Below, piece by piece: positions 35,701-47,754 of a DNA stretch of 64,000 nucleotides. The stretch is from Paracyclopina nana. Lineage: Eukaryota > Arthropoda > Copepoda > Cyclopoida > Cyclopettidae. Under the pieces are notes generated by a model. It saw only the letters and a program-made list of their open reading frames with translations, was not told the DNA's origin and made no database searches. Position 1 is the first letter of the stretch, and the number at the start of each line of letters is the position of its first letter. A program made the position numbers and the translations under genes. Location: the NCBI GenBank assembly GCA_019096065.1, contig JAGUCH010000007.1:3742501-3806500 (forward strand), given 5' to 3'.

Positions 35701-36455
35701 CATTTGATTGGCATAGTCTAAAGCCATTTCAAGTGTACATTCTTTGTTGTAGATACTTCTTATTGCCAAGTGTGACAAGTAATCAGACTTTTTTTTCTCC
35801 ACTATCAAGAAAGGCATGATAATTGCTGATAATTTGCCAGTAGCATCTCCTGTCATCTGGGTGAGTAGCTCATAAAAAGACTTCCGCTTTTCTTCATCAT
35901 TTTCCTTTATATTATTTGTTAAATTTATTATGATCTAGATAAAACAAGCATGAAATATCAAATACCAACCTTATCTAATACATATTCCAGCATGTTAGCT
36001 ACAAGAGGAAACGGTAAACTCTTCCAACTGTTCCCAACCAAAGATGTTTCAGCAATAGCAATGATTTTGGACATTTTATCCAAGTAAAAGGGACATTTTC
36101 CATCGTTTGGTGCATGTCTACATTCCTTTTCTATAATAAGCAAAGCTGCCTCTGTGTACCTCCAATTATTGAAGTTTTCCTTGACCTGATTATTGCATAT
36201 TGTCACAGTTGGAAACCTTTCTTTAGATAGTGGGTAAGTCAAGCTTTCTACAGTTGTGATGACTGGATTTTCCTCCCATGCAGAAAAAGCCTCATGTATG
36301 AGATATCCAGAAATGGAAAAGAAAAACATAATTACAAGTGCCCAAAAAAACTTTTCAAACAGAACCAAAGTATCTTTAACAATAAAGTGACAGCAATGTA
36401 TGGAAGAGCCGCTCAAATACTCCCTAATAATATCTTTGATAGACCTTCTTCCCAT
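32734..36455 (-). CDS. DEG/ENaC (pickpocket-like) sodium channel, exon 2 split by a transposon
   Basis: Six exons (36455-35970, 35934-34115 with an insertion at 34444-35670, 34056-33689, 33634-33544, 33421-32974, 32831-32734). With the element and one 2-bp duplication left out, the total is 2082 nt, an exact codon multiple (693 aa). Family marks are clear: SSIHCCHFIV before helix 1, FPTVTICNNQ after it, cysteine-rich extracellular parts (CEFECMVKYAITKCGNCVPW and CNCLPSC), and the pore helix GTMGLFTGFSLLSIIEIIF with the G-x-S selectivity filter. As read here, translation would enter the element and stop at 35521, so this copy may be non-functional unless the element is spliced out. Weak candidate sites exist: donor CAT|GTGTCC inside the element and acceptor CTAAG|TCACC at its edge, both phase 0. 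Confidence 0.85.
34444..35670. mobile_element. Non-autonomous inverted-repeat DNA transposon in a coding exon
   Basis: The ends are CCCAACCAGAAATTT and its inverse AAATTTCTGGTTGGG, flanked on both sides by AG (34442-34443 and 35671-35672), a likely 2-bp target duplication. Similarity between the ends extends inward in degenerate form; both contain TTTTGTTGAACTCAG-like segments. A related end sequence (CTCAACCAGAAATTTTTG) occurs internally near 34737. The interior is AT rich with many TTTGTGTCAAA/CACAAATTG variants and no transposase frame. Superfamily not assigned. Confidence 0.75.
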
Positions 36456-36508
36456 TATGACGCTTGGTGTTCAACTGACTTAAGTGGACACCACCTAAAA
36501 AGCAAATA

Positions 36509-36616
36509 ATGGCTCAAATTGTGCTACTTCGATCATTGATTGCTGCTGGATGGGCTGACAATGGACTGTTGATCTTGTATAAAGAGCTCAGACAATTGTT
36601 CATAAATGCAATTATG
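36509..36616 (+). CDS. Possible first coding exon of an unidentified gene
   Basis: An ATG opens 36 codons (MAQIVLLRSLIAAGWADNGL...) ending at a good GTAAGT donor in phase 0, divergent from the DEG/ENaC gene start 54 bp away. I found no matching downstream exon before the kinesin gene at 39090, so it may be chance. Confidence 0.25.
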
Positions 36617-36797
36617 GTAAGTGGATCAAGTAAGTAGATTGATGACTTATTTGGGCTTTATGACCTGTTTCAAAGTTTCCATATTTTTCACTTATCACAA
36701 TAGACTTTAAAGCCAATAATATATAAATGAATATTTTAACATCATTAATGTCCCAACACAATTCAACTACAAATCTTGGGCAGTTATGCGGGTATAT

Positions 36798-37442
36798 CTG
36801 TTCAGCTACGAATCCGCAAAAATACGAAAAGCAAAATTACGATCGATAAAACTATGAAATGTTAAACTACGAAAAGCTAAATATCCCAAAATCTACGAAT
36901 CTAATTTCATAATTACGAAGCTTTAATGCACCGTAATTTTCATTTATATCCGGTCTTAATTTTTGTTCTTGGGGCTGGTCTCATTTGAAGTGCCACCTTA
37001 CACATTTAGCATGCATAAAGACTGCTAAGAAGATGAAGGCCTTGTCTACTTCTAATGTAATTTTTGCTTAATGTGCATACTAAAGCCAGGCTATTTTGTT
37101 GATGAGCAATTGGATCTCTGGCTTTAAAATTTGATGACAGGTGTAGCAGGGAGCGTATCAAAACATGGGCAAAAATGGCTGTTCTACCATTTTCCTTGCT
37201 GAACACTATTTCAAGTAAAGTTTGTTTTTTAAGTCAAATATGAATCAGTATCTGCTAAGAAGTCAACCAAATTAGAAGCTGAACATCAGAACTCTAGGGA
37301 TTTGACGGATTTTCTCATGCGCGCGAAAACAGCTTTTTGACCCACCATCGATTCGTAGTTTTGCTTTTCGTAGCTGTACACTTCGCAGTTTTGTGCATCG
37401 TAATTTTACTTTTCGTATTTTTGCGGATTCGCAACTGAACAG
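36798..37442. mobile_element. 645-bp MITE with ~100-bp imperfect terminal inverted repeats
   Basis: The left end CTGTTCAGCTACGAATCCGC is matched by the inverse of the right end CTGTTCAGTTGCGAATCCGC, and the match continues for about 100 bp with short internal repeats of TACGAAAAGC. There is no coding capacity between the arms. The flanks are compatible with a TA target if one base of slippage is allowed. Confidence 0.85.
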
Positions 37443-38123
37443 TACATTCCAATTATGTGATGCATATTCTATCACTTTTTAAAATATCTATTTTTTACAC
37501 CCAAAAGGCCATATTTTTATTTTTTATGTTCAGTTATCTTTGAATGGGTGTAAATAAATGGCTAATATGTAACAGCCAAAGCATGTAAATCTGAAGCACC
37601 CCTGACAAATTATTCCTGTAGGCAACTTAACCCAAAGTCGCGGAGGAATTTTTAGATACCTAAGTGAAATGTCATCTTGAATTTGATTGGCTCTGTGTCG
37701 TAAAAGTTTAATTAATTAGCCTATGTATGATAATTGTACCTTGTGTAAGTTTAAACTGTGTGCATTAGTATGGATTGTTTATGTAAATGCTAAATACGTT
37801 TGTGTGCGGTGTACATACATATACTAAGTACCGCACAAAAAGTGAATACTTTCTTGAAAAAAGCATTGACATAATTCTTAAAAACCTCTTTTAAAAAAGC
37901 ATAAAATATAGCTGTAGCCCGGTTCCAATGATGAAGAACAGCTTATTTGTCAAAAATAATAATTTAACTGGCAATGTAAAGCACCAAGTGAAAACATTTT
38001 ATCATAATAATGAGTGTGTATAAGAATAATTGCCTGCTTAATTTGCAGTTTTTTTTCGATATGTGGAAATTAGAAGTGCGCGGCATATGTGTTGCGTTGC
38101 GTTTGTGTGAGGTATTTAGTATA

Positions 38124-38510
38124 CCGTCTGACCGTTCAAAATTGGACGGTGCGGGAATCAAAAGTTTGTGTTATGAATTCATGAATTTTGAGGCTTAATG
38201 GGTATCGTTGGAAAGCTTGAACCTCTGGACATCTTTTTTGTTTTCTGACAAAATGCAAAATATTATTGAGAATTCCGCGTGACAGCAAAAATAAATGATG
38301 CATCAGTTTTTTCGTGACAATTTTCTGGGTTGCCTTGGGAAAATTGAATTTTCCTGGTTTATTCCTCTTTCAATTGATTTTTTTACTTTTACAAAAAAGA
38401 TGGAAAAAAGGTCAATCTTTCCAATGATACCATTTAAAAGTCCTGTATTTATTGAATATGTGACAAAAAGTTTAGATTCCCGTACTGTCCAATTTTGAAC
38501 GGTCAGACTG
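38124..38510. mobile_element. 387-bp Tc1/mariner-type MITE
   Basis: Inverted ends of about 45 bp: left CCGTCTGACCGTTCAAAATT, right (inverse) CAGTCTGACCGTTCAAAATT, bounded by TA dinucleotides at 38122-38123 and 38511-38512. The CAGT-like terminus plus TA target is typical of Tc1/mariner. No transposase is present. Confidence 0.88.
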
Positions 38511-39089
38511 TATATGTGTAAGTGCTAAGGTTTTTGATCTTATCCTTAAGTTCTCGGTGTCACTGGACACCTATTTCAAGAATAATTTCATTACATATTA
38601 GATAAAATTTCGCTACAAATTACCTTTTTAGAGAGGAATATTGAGAGACTCATTGAGGCAACTTTCCGATGCGCTTCATAGTCGTTTTAGTGGGCAGATG
38701 ACATTAGTAACGAAGTTAGCAGGAAGAAAAAGGGCCATGTGCGCGGTGGAAAATGGTTACCAGATAGGTTGTATATGCAATTTCGGAATGTTGGCGTTTT
38801 TGTCAAATTTCTGGCCATTTACTAACAACAATCTTCGACAATAAGTCAGTATCACGACACTGAGTCAGGAATTTCAATTGAACAACTTTTTTGAAGCTAT
38901 TTGAATGGACGGCTAGCCATGAAGTGATTGGGGACGGCATCGTCATTAAATTCATCACCGCGTGCCATGCAAAGTTAACGCGTGCCATTTTGACGAAAAA
39001 TTCAAGCATTGTTTACATCAGTGCAAAAAATGAAGAAGGCGTAGTTTTTGTTGCCAATTGTACAGGAGAAGGACAAAGAGGAGGAGAAA

Positions 39090-42000
39090 ATGGCATCTGT
39101 AAAGGTCGCTGTGAGGGTCAGACCCTTCAATAAAAGGTGAGCTGAGTCATGAGAGTCCAACGAGAGCTGTTTTTCTACTCATCTTTTTTTTTCACTTTTT
39201 GCAGGGAGACCAACATGGGAAGCAAACTTGTGGTCGATGTGCGTGGAAATCAGGTTTCACTGGATCCTCCTCCTCCTTCTTCATCTGCTACACCCGAGCA
39301 AGCCAAGGCTCCTGGCCAAGATTTGCTGCCAGGCGACAAGACCAGGCCTCACAAATTCACGTTCGACCACTCTTATTGGTCCCATGACCGCAGAGATGCT
39401 CATTTTGCTGGCCAAAGTCAGGTTTTTCAAGATCTGGGCCTGGATGTGGTGGAGAACGCTTTCAACGGCTACAATGTGTGCGTTTTTGCGTACGGCCAAA
39501 CTGGCAGTGGGAAAACGTACACGATGATGGGCACTGACAGCTCCAACGATGATCAGGTGCGTAAATTTGCATGTTTCCTCAAGTGAAACAATCAATTTTG
39601 ATAATACACTCCAATTGTCGCCGTTCCCACGCAATTTAACGCAGATAGCAGCAATAAACATGCAAAACCTGTCTTGTCTTTCAGGTGGCGGAGTCTAACA
39701 AGGATGAGTTGGGTCTTATACCAAGAATTTGCCAAACCATGTTCGAGAAGATGCAGTCTAACGAGGACAAAACGACCACATATAGAACTGAGGCTTCCTA
39801 CTTGGAGATTTACAACGAAAGGGTGCGTGACCTTTTGGGGCCTGCCGACACTGATCATAGGCTCAAGGTTCGCGAGGACCCCAAAGATGGGCCATTTGTG
39901 CAAAATCTGTCCAAACACCTCGTCATGGACTACGCTGAAATCAAGAGTCTTATGGAACGTGGCAATGCTCTGAGAACAACTGCGGCAACCAATATGAATG
40001 ACACTTCATCAAGGAGTCATGCAATTTTCACTGTGACATTTGTCAAGGCTGGTTTCAGTGATGGTCTTCCACAAGAGACCAAAAGTAAAATCCATCTGGT
40101 GGATTTGGCTGGGTCGGAACGTGCCAATGCCTCTGGTGCAACTGGGCAGAGGCTCAAGGAGGGTGGTCACATCAACAAGAGCTTGGTGACCTTGGGCAGC
40201 GTGATTTCAGCCCTGGCTGAGGCCTCGTCCAAACCTCAAGGCAACAACACCAAACAGGTGCTAGTAAAGATAGTTCAAATGTTAAGCCAATTAACCTTTC
40301 TTTATAATTGCCAGGTGTTTATCCCGTATCGAGACTCTGTGCTGACCTGGCTACTCAAGGACTCACTTGGTGGCAATTCCAAGACAATTATGATAGCTAC
40401 GATCAGTCCAGCCGAGGTCAATCACGGGGAAACTCTCAGTACGCTCCGTTACGCGAACCGAGCCAAGAATATCATAAACAAGCCGACCGTCAACGAGGAT
40501 GCGAACGTCAAGTTGATTCGCGAGCTGCGGGCTGAAATTGAACGCTTGCGCGGCACACTCGGATCCGCCAACATTGACTTGATCGATCCAAACGCCAGAG
40601 AAAAGTTGGCGAAGAAGGAAGCCAAGGAACGACTCCTCACTGAAGAATGGACAGAGAAGTGGAAAGAAGCTGCAAAAATTCTGGATGAGCACAAAGCCTT
40701 GGCCTTGAAGCAAACTGGTATTTTGACACTATTTTATTCCTCCTGGATCGTAATTATCTAATCATTTTGCAGGGCTGGGAGTTAGTCTTGATTCGGATAA
40801 ACCGCATCTGGTTGGCATAGATGAAGATGTTCTCTCTACTGGAATCACGCTCTATCATCTCAAGGATGGTGATACGACCATTGGCAATGATGAGACCATC
40901 AACGACATTGTGCTGAAGGGTGGCTTCATTGAAGGCAAACATTGTGTGATCAACCTAAAGGAAGGCATTGCAACTCTCATCCCGATGGAGAATGCAATGT
41001 GCATGGTCAATGCTGTGGACTGTCAGCAGCCAACCAGGCTCTTTCAAGGCTGTGTCATCGTCTTAGGCAAAACGAACATGTTCAGGTAAAATCGACCGGA
41101 AATTGCGCGCAAAAAAGTCATTAGTGTCAAATTTGCATTCTCATGGCCGTTTCAGGTACAACGATCCGACTGAAGCCGCAAACATGAGATTGAATCTATC
41201 ATATGGCAAACCTTTGCTCGGCAATCAGTCTCTATTGAGTCAATCATTATCCGATCTAAGGTCGTCGCCCTACAGCAACGAAACGCAACGCAAAAATCTC
41301 TATAAAAGCTCCACTCCTGTGAGAAAACGAAGCTCAGACTGCAACCTAAACAACAACAACAATATCAGCTTGAACTGTGATCATGAAGATCTGCTGGAGG
41401 AATCTTTCTTACCAAATAACAATGCTTTGTCTCCACCTCGAATTGCTTCTCCAGATTCGATGGCCACCATGACACCTACAAGTAGCCAGGTAATTTTATA
41501 TTTTGGCGCCTTAGTGGCACCTTTATGACTCCATAAATTGTAGGGTTCGTCTGAAGACAATTCGGCGGAAATGGGCAAGCTTTTCGATGCCATAAGCGAG
41601 CAGAAAGAAGTGATTATGAAGTGTCTGGATTCGGACCAGTGTGATATCTCCACTCTCAACGAACAGCTCGCAGTCCTCCAATCAATGCAACAAAAGTAAG
41701 GCAATTTTTAAATTAACCTGTCGGCATTTATTCACGAGTGGTTTCTTGAAGGTATTCTAAACTGGAATATGACCATGCTCGAAGCCTGTGGATGGCTGGG
41801 GTGAGACATATAGGGGATGACTTGGGCACTGAGGTCGACTACGAGACCCAATTTTCTTTGCTTGTCGAGCAAGAGGTTGAAAGACGCTTGTTTCAGGTAA
41901 CTACTTTAGCTTTGATGATTTCCATATCCTTTGACAAAACGTCCAATTTTGCAGGAGAAAGTGCTGAAGGCCGAGAGCGAATTTCAAGAACGTGAGCTTA

Positions 42001-42551
42001 TGAAAATGGAACGTGACCGAGAATTGGCAGCCTTGAGAAGGCAACATGAGCGCGAAATCTATATGCTTAAGCGAAAATTGCACGAAGAGAAGAAGAAGGC
42101 TTCCATAAGCGGGAGTGACACCACCAACTTGTCCGACTCTTCCAATCCGGATTTCCTGGGTGTGATCACGGTGTCAATTCCTAGCTTTAGTTTGTCTGGT
42201 GCTGGCTCCTCTTGTCATGTCGAGTACATGGTCACTGTGAAGGCGGTGGATGCCACTTGGACCGTGCTAAGGAGATTTCGACAATTTAGGGAATTGCACA
42301 TGGCAATGCTGGCCACATATGGCTCAATCCTCTCCGGGTTACCTTTCCCTTCAAGGAGGCTTTTCGGCAGTCGATCTGATCAAGTGTCTGGTGAGAGGCA
42401 GAGGCAACTGAACGCCTATCTCAACCTGCTGTTTTTGACTCTTCAACGAGCTGACTCTGCGCCCATATTCAGAAATCCAACCAAAGAAGCGACTCTCAAA
42501 CTGTCAGCCTTTTTTCACGAGGATGTCAAAGAAGCTACAGAGGTTGACTGA
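39090..42551 (+). CDS. KIF16B: Kinesin-3 with FHA and PX domains (KIF16B/Klp98A)
   Basis: Nine exons (39090-39136, 39205-39556, 39685-40257, 40315-40717, 40773-41085, 41156-41489, 41544-41695, 41752-41896, 41955-42551) give 971 aa. The motor domain (1-~345) has [17 protein letters not shown]-loop [13 protein letters not shown], switch [12 protein letters not shown] and switch [11 protein letters not shown]. An FHA domain lies at ~460-560, a Ser/Asn-rich linker and short coiled coils follow, and a PX domain (~848-965, [11 protein letters not shown]) closes it. This layout is that of KIF16B and fly Klp98A, plus-end motors moving PI3P-positive early endosomes. It is shorter than those (about 1265-1317 aa), mainly in the coiled coil. 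Confidence 0.95.
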
Positions 42552-42678
42552 AGAGCCAGAATGTCAACGCCGTTGCCAAAGATAAGTGCATTTCCCAAGA
42601 TCTATATACTTTATGCCATCCATGTCAACAAACAACGTGTGTCATCATCATCATCCTACAATTATTTTTATAGGAAAA

Positions 42679-45418
42679 TTAAATAATATGCTCGGTGCTC
42701 GAATCCTCCTCAAAAGCTTCGTTCGATTCGCCAGATGTTGATTTTGACTTAGCCAAGCTGAACGCAATATCCTCAGATTCGTTCGAGTCGGAATAGCGCA
42801 CAGGGACCTAGAATTATAAAATTAATACTGCAGCATTTAAAGGGCAATGAGCCGATTTTAGTACCTTAAAGTTAAAGGTCGGAAAATCGTCTCTGCTCTT
42901 GAAGGGCAAAGTATTGCCCACTGAGGTGGATTTCTTCAAATGGCCTACGAGGTCTTGATTTTGCTCCCCAGAAAGCCTGTGCTTCCTTCTGAGGCTGCGT
43001 CGAACTTTAAAAAAAATTCAATTTATGAAAAAGCTTTAAACTTGAGCCTATATATCCTTACTTTCGTGCTTGAGATTCGTTAGAGATTTAGCCCTACTCT
43101 GAAGGAAGTTTCTGCGTAAATTCAGTCCGATTTTTGTTGGTAATTGGTCCACCTCATCCTGGCGCACTAACAAGCAGGGTCTCCTTGGAGGTTTTTTCAC
43201 TTCTACTCCATTAATTAAAGTTGAGGAAAGAGGCTCTGAAGAAAACCGCAATAGCTTAAAAATTCCAAAGATGTGTTCAACTAACTGTTTTTACTTTGGT
43301 GCACTTCAGTTACACTAGAGACCAAAATGTTTAACTTCTTTTCTTCTACAGGGATGGCAACTTCAGGTTTTGAGACTTCAGTACTTTGATCTGAGCTCTT
43401 CTCTTCTTCAGATAGAGATCTTGGTGGTTTTGGTGGGCTGGTTGTAAAAAGCTTTGAAAACTCAATATTTTCACTTGTGCATAGAGTTAATTTACCTCGG
43501 ATCACTCAAGTAACTCACGGTGCTTTTCGCAATTAGCTGACCGTCAATTATGGTCCACAAGCACACCTGAAATATTTAGCTAAATTTAGCAATGTGAAAA
43601 GGATAACTGAAAAGTTAACTTTACCTTGATTGAACCACTTTTGGGAGGATTAATGGAGCTGAAACATTCCCTGTAGACGAATGGCTCATTGGAGATGTTA
43701 TTCTGTCCAGAGTCATGACTGAGAGTCAAGGTTGAGTCCTCAATTGAAGGAGAATGGTGGTAATGCCAGATTTGCCTGAAATACCTCGATTCTTGGTATC
43801 CCACAATTTCAACAAGCTTGTCTGTGTCTTCATTGTCAGCCTGAATAATTTCGATACCATAGTGCAACTGTAGCTCCTTCGGCACTGGATTTAGATAGAG
43901 TATAGCAAGTGGGTCCTTCCAAGACACTTCCAAAGAGAGGTCTGAGCTAGCAGAATCAATCACAAAAGTGAGCTGAGGCCGAAATGGCCTCCAGTTATTG
44001 TGGACATCGATCTCCAAAAAGGCCAAATTTCTCAAAGCCACTCCAACTCCGGATCTAAATTGAATTAATAATCGGTTTTCTTTGGCTAGACAATTATTGT
44101 TTACTTGTAAGCAACCAAATCCAAAACGAGCCGGATGTTTGGGCTGGCAGTGTATGGATTCAAGGCATCGACGATCCGTTCAATGGACGTCTTTGAAAAC
44201 GAAGCCTTTTTTGGCAACACACTGGAGCTTGACAGCATTTGCAGAGGAGTTGCCATCAATGAAAAACGTGAGCTGTGGATCATGGCTGACGGCATTGGAA
44301 CGCACCTGCCCCGCGCCACGTCAATCTTGTTCAAGCTCTCAGAGTACTTTTGCATAAGTTGGCCCCAAGGAGACAATGCAACCATCCAAGGCCAGGCAAG
44401 GCCATAAAGGCTTAAGCCAAGAACTCCGATGATCAAGAAAATCATCAACAGTGCAATGGAGAATTTGGCTGTAATTTTCTCATAATATGACTAATCACTA
44501 TAAATCAATCTGTTAATTACCATGATCAGAAGAGCTGGATAGTGAGGTGATTCCACCCAAGTGAAAATGTGCTGACATGGAGAGTGCTGCAATCACCAAG
44601 ATGGCCCTAAGATAATTGTGACTTTATTATTCCATTTTTACAAAGAGAGCTAGAAAAATGAATAATACCTGGTTAAGTTTTTTATCCAAAACAAGGTCCA
44701 TAGTGAGCTCCTGTTATTAGCATGATGAAGAGTATTTGCAAAAATGAGCCCATGATTCGTTTTGTTGAATTCTCTCACATCAGACAAAATTGAAATCAAA
44801 TGGACCAAAGATTGCATTAGATGGCTTGAATAGAACACCTTATTGACCCCAGCTTCAAAGAGGAAGATGACGAAAAGGATGACAAGAGTGCTGACAGCAT
44901 TGGCCACATCTTGTCCCCGGTCTAGTTCCTGATGTTCAGTACTCGCAGGACCTGTCACGTTGACATCTCTCACAGATCTTTTCAACCTTAGCTGCTTGTC
45001 ATCTTGAGCAGACGGATTATTGGCACCGCCTCGAAAGCTGGATTGCTCGGTGACTCCAGGATCATCTCTGGTTTTGTTTTTCTGAGAAGAATTCGTTGGA
45101 TCATCTTCCGCAAATCTGGATCTGAGCACTAAATCAATCTGCCCATTTTTCCTCACTCTGGCAGTTCTGAAACCTTGCTCACTCCCATCTTCAGCTTCTA
45201 AGGGCTCATTTCTGATGGACAAAAATTGGCCTTGGCCAAATCCAGAAGTGACCAAAAGCATAAGCAGGGCTTTTAAAGCAATTTTTATCTATTTTATATT
45301 TTTTATATATGCTAAAAAATATTCTTGTACCTAAGGCCAACAAGGCAATGAGGCCGTATTGAATGGCCACATCCCACCATGGTTTCAAGGAATTCACAGC
45401 TTTCTTTTCACTCAACAT
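42679..45418 (-). CDS. Unrecognised 744-aa multipass membrane protein
   Basis: Ten exons (45418-45331, 45269-44669, 44606-44521, 44468-44105, 44054-43625, 43566-43496, 43437-43286, 43235-43062, 43004-42865, 42807-42679) join to an exact codon multiple. An N-terminal hydrophobic segment (QYGLIALLALALLMLLVTSG) is followed by ~140 polar residues with a dibasic RLKRS site, then about three hydrophobic segments (AVSTLVILFVIFLFEAG, AILVIAALSMSAHFHLGG, FSIALLMIFLIIGVLGL), a large beta-type domain (~330-560) and a basic, Pro/Ser-rich, probably cytosolic tail. I know no family with this order. Its placement next to a Golgi sulfotransferase on the same strand is not enough to assign a role. The seventh donor has an equal-phase alternative 12 nt upstream. 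Confidence 0.65.
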
Positions 45419-45801
45419 CTTTTATAAATCAATGATTCATGACAACAAATATTATTCAGCTCCAGTTTGACGCACTACTATTACTAAACTGTCAAAGGGC
45501 CAATGCTGAGGATTGAATTTCACCCCATTTAGTTCAGATGACACAGTTGGCATTAACCAGCCAAGCTGAAATATCTTTCAAACATTAAAATAAACAAGCC
45601 ATATATATTGGGATATCTCGTATATTTAGGTGTGGAACTTTTTCAAGGAACTGAAGCCTCACTGTGGCAATAACTATGAAAACTCCCGATGATATGGCTT
45701 TAAAAGGCCGCAATAATAAGTACTTTGCTCTAAGCTATGCATTGTATATAGTACATTTTTCCTGTTTTATCACACTTTGCAATATAGTATGTACTGGTGA
45801 G

Positions 45802-46926
45802 TTAGTTTGCAGCAGCAGCAAAATTGCTCCCATAAATGGGATACTCAAGCCGATTCAAGACTTGAGTACACTTGTCCTCGATGGTGACGATGTCATCCAT
45901 GCTCAATTGTTGCTTCCAAGAGTCCACTGAATCCGGAGAAATTCTATTTGCAGGAAGTGGATCGTCTTTTTGGCAGAAATTAGCCAAGCCATGGAAGCCC
46001 TTTAAATACGAGCTGATTTGCTCGTCAGCTTTGGTAGCAAATTCTTCATACCTCAGGGTGTAAAAGTTATACTTTGGTATTTTGTGGTCAATGATCTTGA
46101 AGTCGTTGTAGAGGCTCTCACAGAGAGCATCGGCTTCCTTCCCAAGCTCCAATCCTGGATGAGAGGACATTTTTGCATGAAGCATCGCCCTCGGATCACG
46201 GATGACATAAATCACATCGACGCTAACTTCACGACTCCTTAGCACGTCATTGATCACATTAAGGTCCAGGATTTCAGATGACAAGGCCTGAGACTGGAAA
46301 AACTGACACAGTTGAGTCCACAAGCTGGGCGAGGTCAAGCATTTGTCATCGCAAGAGTCCACGATCCACGTGTTGAATTTGAGTGGGGATGCTTCGAGGG
46401 TCTCGTGAAACAAGTCTGATTTGTTGATGATGGCACACCTCGACAAATTCGTCAAGGAATAAATGATTTCTTTGGCACTCATCATGACTTTTTTGTCAGC
46501 TTCGTGCTGCACAAAAACGCCATGTTTCTTATGCAGGGCTTCTGCGAATTTGTCCAACCCAGATCCAGGATGGCCAACGAGAATCAGCAAGTTTTTGCTT
46601 GGCACTTGGCTCGAGCATTTGAGAGAGTCCAAAATCAAGGAGAACCTCTCAAGCACTGTCAATTTTGAGGCCTTTTTCTGCTTTGGCAAGGGACCTTCAG
46701 CCACTTTGACAATATCTTTGGGCTTTGGCAGCTTCTCTAAAACCTCTTTTAACCTCGTGTCAGATTCCTTCACATCATGTCCAGCCATTTCTTCCTCTTT
46801 GATTTCCTCCTTGATTGGCTCTATTATAGGCTTGTCATTATTGCCCATGAGCGAGACCAAGAGAAAGAGTAGCAAAATTAAAAAAGCAGTCAGCAAAGTT
46901 TTCGGGCTGATCCTTCTCAATGCCAT
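45802..46926 (-). CDS. Type II membrane sulfotransferase (carbohydrate sulfotransferase-like)
   Basis: Single exon, 374 aa. A short cytosolic start (MALRRISPK) precedes a signal-anchor (TLLTAFLILLLFLLVSL), a Lys/Glu-rich stem (~35-100) and the catalytic domain. The 5'-phosphosulfate loop is LILVGHPGSGLDKFAEALHK, and the 3'-phosphate motif is VIYVIRDPRAMLHAKMSS, matching the xxRDPRAxxxS pattern of Golgi GlcNAc/Gal sulfotransferases; LRYEEFATKADEQISSYL follows as in that family. It should transfer sulfate from PAPS to a glycan in the Golgi lumen. The first loop lacks the usual arginine (TRSGSS type), so it is divergent. It ends 384 bp upstream of the 744-aa gene. Confidence 0.75.
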   Translation of the reverse strand: MALRRISPKTLLTAFLILLLFLLVSLMGNNDKPIIEPIKEEIKEEEMAGHDVKESDTRLKEVLEKLPKPKDIVKVAEGPLPKQKKASKLTVLERFSLILDSLKCSSQVPSKNLLILVGHPGSGLDKFAEALHKKHGVFVQHEADKKVMMSAKEIIYSLTNLSRCAIINKSDLFHETLEASPLKFNTWIVDSCDDKCLTSPSLWTQLCQFFQSQALSSEILDLNVINDVLRSREVSVDVIYVIRDPRAMLHAKMSSHPGLELGKEADALCESLYNDFKIIDHKIPKYNFYTLRYEEFATKADEQISSYLKGFHGLANFCQKDDPLPANRISPDSVDSWKQQLSMDDIVTIEDKCTQVLNRLEYPIYGSNFAAAAN

Positions 46927-47754
46927 AATAGTCTGTCAGTGGAACTTCATTTTTGAGTCAACTGTTTTTGCGTGGAGGCAAGACGCGCAATATTTCGATT
47001 TCTCTACCTGCATATCCAGGTGGGTTGGTAGCATAGTATATTTACTAGTTATGAACGCTTATGTGCCGTCATGCCTCAGAATTAAAATCTTGAATATGAA
47101 TTGGCTCATTCAACTTTGACTAGCTTAATTCACCTATTGTCAGCTTCATGATGATCATTATAGCAAAAATGTGTCCTGCAATTCAAATTAAAAATTTGGT
47201 TAATTACCGTGATCCAAAACCAGCTTATTATTATGCTGTCATGCTCCGATTGTCATTGCTGTGCATTAGAGAACAATTACGCACAAAGCTAGTTCATCAT
47301 CATCAAAAAGCTGAAAAAACACGTACTGTATAGTTTGCTACATAGGTAGTATTTACATTTTCCCCCACTAATTAGCAGATACATCCCCCTTGGCACATCC
47401 TCAAAACAAGGTGCACTTTGGCGTGCTTCCGGCCTTTTCAAAAAAGCTAGCTAATCATTGGCACAGAATGGTTGAATCTGCCATTCATGCCATAAACACC
47501 AAAACTCTATAGCGCAAGTAGGAAATGCAAACCAGTCAATTTTCGAAACTGTAGCCAGGCACACATCTCACATATGATTTCAGTGGTTCTGGATCGAAGA
47601 CTTTTCATACATACATGTACAGCAATCAGTGCCGTTGTTGACATCAAAGAGTGTGCAGCAACAACTTCAAAGCTGTCCACTATTTTTTTCTTTGACGGAA
47701 ATAGTTCAAGCTATGCATCCATTGGAGTAGAACACTATTTGAACTCAGGCCAAT
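46927..47754. promoter_or_regulatory. Divergent promoter region
   Basis: Lies between the start of the minus-strand sulfotransferase and the plus-strand tetraspanin. No gene, repeat or element recognised. Confidence 0.35.

Larger units (their letters stand above)
36617..39089. other. Gene-poor stretch with two MITE-like elements
   Basis: No gene is supported. Two inverted-repeat elements (36798-37442 and 38124-38510, listed separately) make up about 40% of it. The remaining AT-rich DNA should include the promoter of the kinesin gene. Confidence 0.5.
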
